DNA of 64,000 bases, taken from assembly GCF_012349115.1 (NCBI RefSeq), contig NZ_PQIG01000072.1, forward strand, positions 41,221 through 105,220. The letters run 5' to 3'. Each line of letters opens with the position of its first letter. Position 1 is the stretch's first letter. This stretch comes from Rhizobium ruizarguesonis. Lineage in GTDB: Bacteria; Pseudomonadota; Alphaproteobacteria; Rhizobiales; Rhizobiaceae. The translations under genes and the position numbers were made by a program. Shown piece after piece: positions 56,902-64,000 of the stretch. The notes under the pieces are model-generated. The model was not told where the DNA came from and made no database searches. It worked only from the letters and a program-made list of their open reading frames with translations.

Positions 56902-58145
56902 GCTCGAAGACCATGTTGCAGCAGGCCCTGACACGTCTTGTTGAAGCGGCCAAGCACCTCAACGTCGACCCGAAAATTCTCGAAAGATTGGAGTTCCCGC
57001 TAGAGACCACGCACGCTCGTCTGACGATTCGCATGGACGACGGCTCCCACAAGCACTTACGGGCTTGGCGTTCCCGCTATGACGATACCCGCGGCCCAAC
57101 CAAGGGAGGCATCCGATATCACCAAAGTGTAACGGCAGATGAAGTAGAGACGCTCGCCTTCCTGATGACTATCAAGTGCGCAGTGGTGAACCTGCCGTTT
57201 GGTGGCGGCAAGGGCGGCGTCCAGATTGATCCTCACTGTCTATCCGAGACTGAACTGGAGCGCCTTGCACGTGGCTATGTCCAGATCTTCGCCAAGGTCA
57301 TCGGACCAAACCGGGACATCCCGGCGCCTGACGTCAACACCAATGCGATGACCATGGCGTGGATGGCGAACGAATACGATTCCATCGTGGGCGAGGTGAC
57401 CCCTGCGGTCATCACCGGTAAGCCGATCAGCCTTGGCGGCTCACTTGGGCGTGATGATGCGACAGCCCGTGGCGGCTATTATCTCCTCCAATTCCTGGCG
57501 AAGAAGCTCGGACTAGTGCCGGGAGCGCGAGTGGCAGTCCAAGGCTTCGGCAACGCCGGATATCACATAGCGCGTTTGCTCGAAGCCGCCGGATACAAAG
57601 TCGTGGCTGTTTCTGACTCAAAGGGTGCGATCTATTGCCCGGCTGGCCTCGATATCAAAAAGCTGATTGGTGCTAAAGAGCGCCACGGAAGCGTTACCAG
57701 CTTCGCGGGTTCAGACGGTGTCTCGAGAATTGCTGCCGACGAACTGGTTCCGGTCGATTGCGACCTGCTCGTTTTGGCGGCCCTGGAGGACATGGTCCAC
57801 GCGGGCAACGCTGCCAATGTAAAGGCTCCGACCATTCTCGAACTCGCCAACAGCCCGATCACGCTGGAGGCCGATGACATCCTCAAGAACAGGGGCGTCG
57901 TCGTTCTTCCGGATATCCTCGCGAATGCGGGTGGGGTCGCTGTCTCGTATTTCGAATGGGTACAGAACCGCCAAGGCTATTACTGGCCCATCGAGGACAT
58001 ACATGCCCGGCTGAAGACGAAAATGGAAGAGGAAGGAGCCGCAATATGGGCGTGTGCGAAGGACAAGAACATAACCCTGCGATGCGCCGCCTACGTCCAC
58101 GCGCTCTCGCGACTTGTAGACGCTATTGAGGCGAAGGGGACCTAG
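56898..58145 (+). CDS. Glutamate dehydrogenase (Glu/Leu/Phe/Val family)
   Basis: A 415-residue NAD(P)-dependent glutamate dehydrogenase. The substrate-binding strip is [11 protein letters not shown], then [14 protein letters not shown] with its reactive lysines, the catalytic-region Asp in [12 protein letters not shown], and the cofactor motif [16 protein letters not shown]. It interconverts glutamate and 2-oxoglutarate plus ammonia. Its start codon overlaps the stop of the nifH fragment, implying translational coupling behind a nif-type promoter. It is followed by a glutamyl-tRNA-reductase-like gene, suggesting use of glutamate in a pathway. A branched-chain amino acid substrate is less likely but not excluded. 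Confidence 0.88.
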   Translation: MSSKTMLQQALTRLVEAAKHLNVDPKILERLEFPLETTHARLTIRMDDGSHKHLRAWRSRYDDTRGPTKGGIRYHQSVTADEVETLAFLMTIKCAVVNLPFGGGKGGVQIDPHCLSETELERLARGYVQIFAKVIGPNRDIPAPDVNTNAMTMAWMANEYDSIVGEVTPAVITGKPISLGGSLGRDDATARGGYYLLQFLAKKLGLVPGARVAVQGFGNAGYHIARLLEAAGYKVVAVSDSKGAIYCPAGLDIKKLIGAKERHGSVTSFAGSDGVSRIAADELVPVDCDLLVLAALEDMVHAGNAANVKAPTILELANSPITLEADDILKNRGVVVLPDILANAGGVAVSYFEWVQNRQGYYWPIEDIHARLKTKMEEEGAAIWACAKDKNITLRCAAYVHALSRLVDAIEAKGT

Positions 58146-58307
58146 CAGTTCTTTGCCAACTGATGCCTGAAAGGAGACCAACACGAGCCACCGCTGCGCG
58201 AAGTGACAGCTTGAGAAAACATCTACATCAGAGGCGCGGTCCATTGGAGTTTCGAGTCAAGCGCCTCTGATAACCCTAGACCCTCAGCCGAGATCAGGAT
58301 TGAAACG

Positions 58308-59246
58308 ATGACCGATATCGTTGGGCACTACGTTGATCACGAAATGACGTCGCCATCTCAAATGGCGCAGCATTCAGCGAAGATCAAACCAATGGCGATC
58401 GATTTAGCGAAAAGCGGGATCCTTTTAATTACAACCTGCCTGCGCGTTGAAGTCTATGGCGAAGAGTCTGCGCTCGGAAATATAGATCTTTTGTTCTCTG
58501 GTTTTCCGCGCGCGCTTGTCAAAGGTGCGAGGGCTGTTGCTAAGCGTCTCGCGGAGATCTCTTCCGGTGCTAAATCCCAGATCCTGGGGGAGCCCTATGT
58601 TAGCGAGCAAGTTTCGAATGCTGTCGCGCTCCTTGATCCGGCGCTTCCAATTTCTCGGATCGCACGGCTGGCACTAGGTGTGGGTCGCGCATCGCGAGTG
58701 CGACAGCACTTCATCGCACCGTTCAACTATGATCGAATTGTTTACGACTTAATAGCCGAGCAATTTAAGGGGATAGAGGAACCCGGCCGTCTTTACATGA
58801 TTGGGGCAGGTATGCTGGGGCGCGACTTGATCAGTACTAGAGTGGCAGATCGGTTCTGTTCCACTGTAGTCGTAACGCGGAATCCTAAAAAACTCCGCAG
58901 ACGCCTCCGGACCTCCTCTGACAGGGGAATCGCCATCATGCGTCCAGAAGAGATTGGGGGCGTGCGAGAGCTGCAATCATGCGCTGTTATCGCAACCGCC
59001 GATTTAAATGAAGATTACAAAGCGGCTGTAAAAGGCGCCCTCCTGCGACTGGAGCCACGCACCATAGTGGACCTTTCGTCAATTCCGGTGCTGTCGAAAT
59101 GCGCGGTCCCGAAACTCAACTATGTGACTATGTACGACCAAGATTTTCTCAGGCTTATAGATCTGAACAATCAGCATTTGGCGTCTAAACTGCCGCTACT
59201 TCTTTCCGATATCGAGAGAACGCTACCGACAGCTGAGGTGTTCTAG
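58308..59246 (+). CDS. Glutamyl-tRNA-reductase-like protein, short form
   Basis: A 312-residue HemA-like protein. The catalytic-cysteine motif is ITTCLRVEVYG (C44; HemA has TCNR-x-E-x-Y), followed by GAKSQILGEPYVSEQVSNA (HemA: LGE-x-QIL-x-QV) and the NADPH loop IGAGMLGRDL. It is much shorter than HemA (about 420 or more), lacks the C-terminal dimerisation domain, and the conserved HLF-x-VA-x-G histidine appears to be missing (AVAKRLAEISSG here). It may still reduce an activated glutamate to a semialdehyde, from tRNA or another carrier. Housekeeping HemA is unnecessary in alphaproteobacteria, which use ALA synthase, so this is a specialised paralogue. Confidence 0.75.
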   Translation: MTDIVGHYVDHEMTSPSQMAQHSAKIKPMAIDLAKSGILLITTCLRVEVYGEESALGNIDLLFSGFPRALVKGARAVAKRLAEISSGAKSQILGEPYVSEQVSNAVALLDPALPISRIARLALGVGRASRVRQHFIAPFNYDRIVYDLIAEQFKGIEEPGRLYMIGAGMLGRDLISTRVADRFCSTVVVTRNPKKLRRRLRTSSDRGIAIMRPEEIGGVRELQSCAVIATADLNEDYKAAVKGALLRLEPRTIVDLSSIPVLSKCAVPKLNYVTMYDQDFLRLIDLNNQHLASKLPLLLSDIERTLPTAEVF

Positions 59247-59400
59247 ACTACGTCATCTATTTACTCACGCAGAGGACACTCTTGTGGCCAGTAAATTGCG
59301 ATGCAATACGCGAACCTTGGAAAAATGGGAACCTCTAGAGACAATTCAGTGCGAATTTGCCCTCGGATACAGCCTCGGACGGATGGAGGGTCAACGCCCA

Positions 59401-60657
59401 ATGCGAACAAAAGCACTCGTACTCATTGAAGGGTCGAGAAGTAATGGTCTGCTGTACGTCCAGGCCGCCCGACGTCGTGGACTTCAACCGATTACCCTGG
59501 CGGCTGATCCAACGCAGTATGACTACCTTATGGCGGAAGGCGGTAAGGCGATAATGGTCGATACTGACGATTTCGATGCGGTGAGGCGTGAGTGCCTCAA
59601 TCTGGCTACGACCTATGATATTGCCGGGTTTGTCGGTTTTGCGACCCGCGGCGAGTCGGTTAACGTGACGGTCGGAAAGCTATGCCGGTGCTTCGACCGA
59701 CCAGGCCCGGACCCCGTTTTGATCGAACGTTGCTGCGACAAATTTAATCAACGTCAGCTCCTGACGCAAAATGGCCTGCCAGTGCCGACCTTTCGATGGG
59801 CAGCTAGTGCAATGACTGTGGATAGGGCTGCCGCTAACATCGGGTTCCCGGTTATTGTTAAGCCCGCAGTTGGAAACGGAAGCAGCGGTGTCCGATTATG
59901 TCGCGATGCCGCTGAGTTAGCCGAACACACAACCTATCTGCTGGGAGGGGCTTTCCCTTGGCGGTCTTCGCCGACAATACTTGTCGAGGAGTTCGTAGAA
60001 GGGCCTTTTTATGACGTTGTTACAATGGGGAACGCAGTCATTGCGATTGGTTCAGGCGAATTTGGGCCCCCGCCTCATTTCGTTCCTCGTAAAAGCATGT
60101 TTCCAGCCCAGCTAACTGACGAGGAGCACGAGGGTATCACGGATGTCTCGTTGAGATGCTTGCAAGCACTCGGCCTCGGCTGGGGGCCAGCAAATGTTGA
60201 ACTCCGCGGGACAAAACGAGGCCCGGTCGTGATGGAAGTCAACCCACGGCTTCCGGGTTGGACCACTTCTCGGCTGGTTCAGTTGGCCTACGGTTTAGAT
60301 GTCATCGAACAACACATCAGCCTTGTTATTGGGGAAAAGTGCGACCTGCATAAAAGCCGATCCCGCGTCGCGGCAGCCCATTTTTTCGTACCTGATCGGG
60401 ACGGCACGCTGGCTCACATCAGAGGTACCGATCTGGCGGAGATTGTACCAGGTATTGCTGAGGTTAGATTCTATGTTGACCCGGGAGTCTCTCTTGTCAG
60501 GAAAGGTGATTATCTAGACATAATTGGACATGTTATTGCCGCTTCGACCAACCACGCAGAAGCCGAAGCGATACTTCACCGCGCGTTGAACCTAGTTGAT
60601 TGGGCAGTCGCGCCATCCCCGGGTGAACAGGGTAGCGGGAGGCTGCTTGGAACTTGA
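59401..60657 (+). CDS. ATP-grasp carboxylate-amine ligase
   Basis: About 418 residues from the ATG at 59401, which has a GGAGGG site 9-10 bases upstream; an in-frame GTG at 59284 is an alternative start. The N-terminal domain (TKALVLIEGSRSNGLLYVQAARRRGLQPI) precedes the ATP-grasp core with FPVIVKPAVGNGSSGV and the metal-binding MEVNPRLPGW. Such enzymes join a carboxylate to an amine through an acyl-phosphate, as in amino acid and dipeptide ligases of secondary metabolism. It lies between the GluTR-like and aminomutase genes. Substrates not deducible. Confidence 0.82.
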   Translation: MRTKALVLIEGSRSNGLLYVQAARRRGLQPITLAADPTQYDYLMAEGGKAIMVDTDDFDAVRRECLNLATTYDIAGFVGFATRGESVNVTVGKLCRCFDRPGPDPVLIERCCDKFNQRQLLTQNGLPVPTFRWAASAMTVDRAAANIGFPVIVKPAVGNGSSGVRLCRDAAELAEHTTYLLGGAFPWRSSPTILVEEFVEGPFYDVVTMGNAVIAIGSGEFGPPPHFVPRKSMFPAQLTDEEHEGITDVSLRCLQALGLGWGPANVELRGTKRGPVVMEVNPRLPGWTTSRLVQLAYGLDVIEQHISLVIGEKCDLHKSRSRVAAAHFFVPDRDGTLAHIRGTDLAEIVPGIAEVRFYVDPGVSLVRKGDYLDIIGHVIAASTNHAEAEAILHRALNLVDWAVAPSPGEQGSGRLLGT

Positions 60658-60883
60658 CGGTCGTGTAACAATCTCTTCTCCGTCGAGCGACGTGACTGAA
60701 AAAAACGATTGTGGTCGTTCGACTAGATGCCGCACGAGATGCAGCTGAGTAGGTCCAGGTGGCGGTAACTTTGAACTGAGGAACGAAGGAAAATGTTAGG
60801 TTTGCTCCAGACCTCACTGCGGAAGGGACCCTTCGTCCTGGATGCTCAATACCACCAACAGAAACTCAAACCGGAGATATCAT
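60658..60883. other. Gap before the aminomutase gene
   Basis: About 225 bp with no gene. A GGAAGGGACCCTTC-type short dyad is at about 60821-60834. No promoter called. Confidence 0.35.
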
Positions 60884-62008
60884 ATGTTGACGACGGACCC
60901 GACGGCTTGGGATGATTGGCGTTGGCAGCTTGCAAACAGCGCCACCACATTGGAGGCGCTCAAGGAGCAGCTAAACATCACTCCCGATGAAGTAGAAGCT
61001 TTCCATAAGGTGGGTGAGCGATATTCTTTCCGGGCAACACCCTATTACCTATCGCTGATAGAAAAGGACAATCCGAACGATCCCATCCGGCTACAGGCAA
61101 TTCCGAGCATCAAGGAACTCGACGACATCTTCCATATTGACCAACTTCCTTCGTTCCACAAGTCCGGCGTTGATTCCGAAAATCCTCTTTGGAAGGAGGG
61201 AAAGACTGACGTCGCTTGCATCGTTCACAGGTACCCCGACCGCGTTCTCTTTTATCTTACGAACTTATGTCCCACCTTTTGCAGGCACTGTTCACGAAAG
61301 ATTCGCGCGGGCCGAGAGTCAATGGTCAGTGACCAAGCGCTAATTGACAGAGGTATAGCGTACATTGCCGAGCGTCCAGAGATTCGGGACGTACTGCTAA
61401 GCGGAGGCGATCCGCTGACCGTCTCTGATAGAAAGCTAGAGTATGTACTGTCACGCCTCAGGCAAATTCCTCACGTTCAGATTATTCGCATCGGCACACG
61501 AGTACCTGTGACGATGCCGCAGCGGATCACGCCCCAGTTCTGCCAGATGATCAAAAAGTATCATCCCATCTGGATCAATACACACTTTAACCACCCCAAT
61601 GAAATCACGTCTGAAGCGAAATTGGCGATCGAACGGCTGCTCGAAGCGGGAGTGCCAGTGGGTAATCAGTCGGTGCTCTTGAAAGGAATTAACGACTCTG
61701 TCGAGGTTATGAAAGAGTTGGTCCACAAACTCCTTATTGCACGCGTGCGGCCATACTATTTATACCACGCCGACCTAGTGCGAGGCGCTGAGCACTTCCG
61801 AACTTCAATCAATGTTGGCATGCATATTATTGAAAGCCTGCGTGGGCACACGACCGGCTTTGCCGTACCGCAATACGTAATCTGCACCCCGCTCGGCAAA
61901 ACACCGCTAAACCCAAACTATGTAATAGGAACTGGCCCCGGCTATATCGTCCTTCGTAACTACGAATGGAGAACCTGGAAGGACCCGGACAGGCACGAAA
62001 CAACATGA
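60884..62008 (+). CDS. kamA: Lysine-2,3-aminomutase-family radical SAM enzyme
   Basis: A 374-residue KamA-family protein. The iron-sulfur motif is CPTFCRHCSRK (C-x3-C-x2-C). Family hallmarks are LLSGGDPLTVSD, IRIGTRVPVTMPQRI and WINTHFNHPNE. The PLP lysine lies in the GKTPLNPNYVI-type region. The ATG at 60884 follows GGAG. Lysine aminomutases use two aspartates for the lysine epsilon-amine; here the first appears kept (YHADLVRG) but the second position aligns with VICTPLGK and lacks Asp, and the Gly-rich loop is shorter. The substrate may therefore be another amino acid. The partner genes suggest glutamate metabolism. Symbol is family-level. Confidence 0.82.
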   Translation: MLTTDPTAWDDWRWQLANSATTLEALKEQLNITPDEVEAFHKVGERYSFRATPYYLSLIEKDNPNDPIRLQAIPSIKELDDIFHIDQLPSFHKSGVDSENPLWKEGKTDVACIVHRYPDRVLFYLTNLCPTFCRHCSRKIRAGRESMVSDQALIDRGIAYIAERPEIRDVLLSGGDPLTVSDRKLEYVLSRLRQIPHVQIIRIGTRVPVTMPQRITPQFCQMIKKYHPIWINTHFNHPNEITSEAKLAIERLLEAGVPVGNQSVLLKGINDSVEVMKELVHKLLIARVRPYYLYHADLVRGAEHFRTSINVGMHIIESLRGHTTGFAVPQYVICTPLGKTPLNPNYVIGTGPGYIVLRNYEWRTWKDPDRHETT

Positions 62009-62124
62009 GGACATGTGGCCGAATATGCTTTGAGGTAAAGTCATGTACTCAACCATGTTCTTCTCGATCTGAAGCACGGAGTGCTTCAAGACCTGTTACT
62101 TTCTAAGGTACGGCGGAGATATTT

Positions 62125-62520
62125 ATGTTTCTAAAAGCCGACGGAACTGAAGTGTGGTTGCGGAGCTCGACCAGATTGCCATACCTGTCCCTGGTCGGTG
62201 CCATTGAAACATCAGAGCAATATGCTGTAATCCGATCCAGACTGTCTCGAGCTTACGAAATGTTCCCCGGAATGGCATCCGATGACGCATTCCTGGTGCT
62301 AGAAGCCGAGGGCAGTAAATTGGTCTTCTGCGCTCGGCCCGACAAAGTGTGCGCCTTGTTGTTCCTGGGAAAATTCACACTAGTTGGAGACAATCAACGA
62401 ATCCATTCGCTCGAGAGCCTCGTAGAATTGGTAGCAAACTCTGTAAACGAGATCAGCTTACGGGTGGGCGCGACGATTCGTTTCGAGGTCGTGCAATCGG
62501 AACTCGCTTCACAAGCTTGA
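62125..62520 (+). CDS. Small protein of unknown function, end of the amino-acid cluster
   Basis: A 131-residue protein starting MFLKADGTEVWLRSSTRLPY. Its composition is that of a real soluble alpha/beta protein (LVLEAEGSKLVFCARP, then ALLFLGKFTLVGDN). There is no signal peptide or membrane segment and no recognised family. It lies 116 bp after the aminomutase gene on the same strand and is followed by a long perfect hairpin, so it is likely the last gene of the transcript. A role with the aminomutase or ligase is plausible but not shown. Confidence 0.6.
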   Translation: MFLKADGTEVWLRSSTRLPYLSLVGAIETSEQYAVIRSRLSRAYEMFPGMASDDAFLVLEAEGSKLVFCARPDKVCALLFLGKFTLVGDNQRIHSLESLVELVANSVNEISLRVGATIRFEVVQSELASQA

Positions 62521-62579
62521 GGATTAACCAATTCGAGCTCGCTCCGACGGTTTTTGGTTGCTGCATTTGCGCGCTGACT

Positions 62580-62630
62580 GCGTGATGCGGTGCTGAGCCA
62601 CCACTTCGGTTGCGCAGCACCGCATCACGC
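62580..62630 (+). terminator. Long perfect inverted repeat after the cluster
   Basis: GCGTGATGCGGTGCTG (62580-62595) and CAGCACCGCATCACGC (62615-62630) form a 16-bp perfect stem with a 19-base loop. No T run follows. It could be a factor-dependent terminator, an mRNA-end stabiliser or the end of a repeat element. Confidence 0.55.
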
Positions 62631-62774
62631 GGGCGGCGTGCCATAGGCGAGCGCGAGGTCGGGCACGTCAAGAAGAATGCCATCGCAGATCTCCGGTTGC
62701 AAGGCGCGTGTGAAGCGCATTTGGATCGTCGTGAACGTGAGGTCGTCATCAGCGTAACCAAACCTGGGAAGTGT

Positions 62775-64000
62775 GACATTCCAACTTTGCAGAAACAGGA
62801 CACTTTAACTTTGCGGCTTCGAGAATCTACGCCAAGTGCAACATGGGCGTGTGAAGGGTAGGGGATTAGCCGCATTCACGCAAATGCGCCATGAAGACCT
62901 CCGCCGGTGTTTTGTAGCCCAAGCACTTTCTTGGGAGCGAATTCAGGTGATGGGCGAGGTCGACGAGCTGCTGCTGAGCGACGTTGGACAAATCCGTATC
63001 GCCTGGCATGAAGCGTCGAATGCGCTTGTTGGTGTTCTCGACAGCGCCTTTTTGCCAGGGCGAATTGGGATCGCAGAACCAGCTTCTGGCGCCGATCCCA
63101 TCTTCCAAAGCCCTAAAGCCGCGAAACTCGGTACCGCGGTCGAAGGTGAAACTCTGGCGGGCGAAGGCCGGCAAAGGTGCGAACGCATCGATGATCTTGT
63201 CAATGATTGGCCGCGAGTGCCGGCTGCGGTTCTTGATCATCACGGTATAGCGGCTCTTGCGCTCGACGAGCGAGGTGACGTTGGTCTCTCCGAGTTCACG
63301 CCGGAAGATCAGGAGATCGCCCTCCCAATGCCCGAACTGTGATCGATCATCAATAAAATCAGGGCGTTGGGAGATTCTGCAGTCAAGCGGGATCAAGCCG
63401 TCGCGTGACTTGCGTGCGCCGCGGCGCCGGCGCCTGCGACGTCGTTCCGGCAGGTGCTGATACAGCCCGAGCGAATAGTCTTCCTTGCAATAGATGAAGC
63501 GATAGATCGTTTCCCGGCAAATACGCACGGGGCTGACGCCATCTGCGAGAAGCCGGCCAGCGATCTGCTCGGGTGACCAATGCGCCTTCAGCCGGTCGAT
63601 GACGAGGTCGCGCAGATGCGGATGGCGTCTGAGTTTGCGCAACCGTCGTCGGCGCTCTTTGCTCATGTCGTTGGCGATACCGCTGTAATAGCCGCTATAT
63701 TCCGGAAAGTCGTGATCCTGGAACGTATTGCGCTTAAGCTCGCGATAGATCGTCGAGCGATGACGGCCGAGCTGGTGGGCAATCTCCGAGACGGGAACCT
63801 TGCGTTCTCTGAGGTGAAATAGGCGTCTGCGGTCAGGCAAGGTGAGCTGCGAATAGCAAAGGGACATGCATATATCTCCAAGGCGAAGCCATTGTTTTTA
63901 TAAGCATGTCGCACTTGGAAATAGAATGTACCCGGCTACACAAATTGTGGCGGGGAAGTTGGAATGTCCGTTTGTGTGCAAAGTAGAAGTGTCACTTTGG
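62775..64000 (-). mobile_element. IS30-family insertion sequence (right end at window edge)
   Basis: The left end (62775 onward) reads GTGACATTCCAACTTTGCAG and the reverse complement of the window end reads GTGACACTTCTACTTTGCAC; both continue AAAC-x-GGACA-x-T-x-x-AACTT, so they are imperfect terminal inverted repeats of about 40 bp. Between them lies an IS30-type transposase on the minus strand. The right end may extend past 64000. Confidence 0.65.
62866..63867 (-). CDS. IS30-family transposase
   Basis: A 333-residue IS30 transposase, intact. The N-terminal helix-turn-helix is LHRERK-like followed by VSEIAHQLGRHRSTIYRELKRN. The DDE residues lie in GHWEGDLLIF (D), TFDRGTEF (D) and NSPWQKGAVENTNKRIR (E). 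The C-terminal LNSLPRKCLGYKTPAEVF is the standard IS30 ending. The gene appears functional. Confidence 0.93.
   Translation of the reverse strand: MSLCYSQLTLPDRRRLFHLRERKVPVSEIAHQLGRHRSTIYRELKRNTFQDHDFPEYSGYYSGIANDMSKERRRRLRKLRRHPHLRDLVIDRLKAHWSPEQIAGRLLADGVSPVRICRETIYRFIYCKEDYSLGLYQHLPERRRRRRRRGARKSRDGLIPLDCRISQRPDFIDDRSQFGHWEGDLLIFRRELGETNVTSLVERKSRYTVMIKNRSRHSRPIIDKIIDAFAPLPAFARQSFTFDRGTEFRGFRALEDGIGARSWFCDPNSPWQKGAVENTNKRIRRFMPGDTDLSNVAQQQLVDLAHHLNSLPRKCLGYKTPAEVFMAHLRECG

Noticed and set aside
62453..62875. 140-codon minus-strand frame
   Set aside because: It overlaps the end of the 131-residue gene and the IS30 end, is rich in Arg and Ser, and looks like a shadow across the hairpin and IS boundary.

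Overview
The window reads as part of a rhizobial symbiotic plasmid, closest in layout to the sym plasmids of the Rhizobium leguminosarum complex (symbiovar viciae type). The evidence is the gene order rhiI / rhiABC / rhiR, nodO, nodN-nodM, nodL-nodE-nodF, nodD, nodABCIJ plus a NodX-type acyltransferase, followed by nifT-fdxN-nifB-nifA-fixXCBA. Four nod boxes, a NifA with the rhizobial inter-domain cysteine signature, and NifA/sigma-54 type sites support this. I see no tRNA, rRNA or CRISPR array. The species is inferred from gene content only.

Layout. 1-7 kb: end of a GNAT gene, a secreted GDPD-type phosphodiesterase with a secreted partner, an unknown gene, a GntR regulator, then about 2 kb of decayed DNA with an M20 peptidase remnant. 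7.4-12.4 kb: a metabolic island with a sulfite-oxidase-like molybdoenzyme, nitrilase, RidA, LysR regulator and class V aminotransferase. 12.7-19.9 kb: a quorum-sensing block. The AHL synthase (rhiI) is followed on the same strand by a 52-residue candidate RiPP precursor and an asparagine-synthetase-like enzyme. On the other side lie rhiABC and convergent rhiR. An IS630-family element sits inside the rhiI-rhiA intergenic region, and each promoter keeps one copy of a shared dyad. 20-22 kb: a PEP-mutase-like fragment, an outer membrane protein and an IS6-family remnant. 22.3-30.7 kb: an organosulfur locus (FMN reductase, SfnG, a five-gene branched-chain-amino-acid-type ABC transporter, SfnB) lying between rhi and nodO. 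30.9-45.5 kb: the nodulation genes. 45.8-56 kb: a methyltransferase, then nif and fix genes and a decayed duplicate of the fixA promoter and start. 56.5-62.5 kb: a truncated nifH start overlapping a glutamate dehydrogenase gene, then a glutamyl-tRNA-reductase-like protein, an ATP-grasp ligase, a lysine-2,3-aminomutase-family radical SAM enzyme and a small unknown protein. 62.8-64 kb: an IS30-family element.

How the genes work together. NodD with plant flavonoids should act at the nod boxes to express nodABC (lipochitooligosaccharide core), nodFE (special acyl chain), nodL and the NodX-type gene (O-acetylation), nodM (glucosamine supply), nodIJ (export) and nodO (secreted calcium-binding protein). 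RhiI/RhiR should control rhiABC and possibly the peptide/asparagine-synthetase pair. NifA should activate fixABCX (electron supply to nitrogenase) and nifB (FeMo-cofactor). nifHDKEN lie outside the window.

The two best candidates for an undescribed system are the nifH-fragment-led amino-acid cluster (56.5-62.5 kb) and the AHL-linked RiPP-like pair (12.7-15.4 kb).
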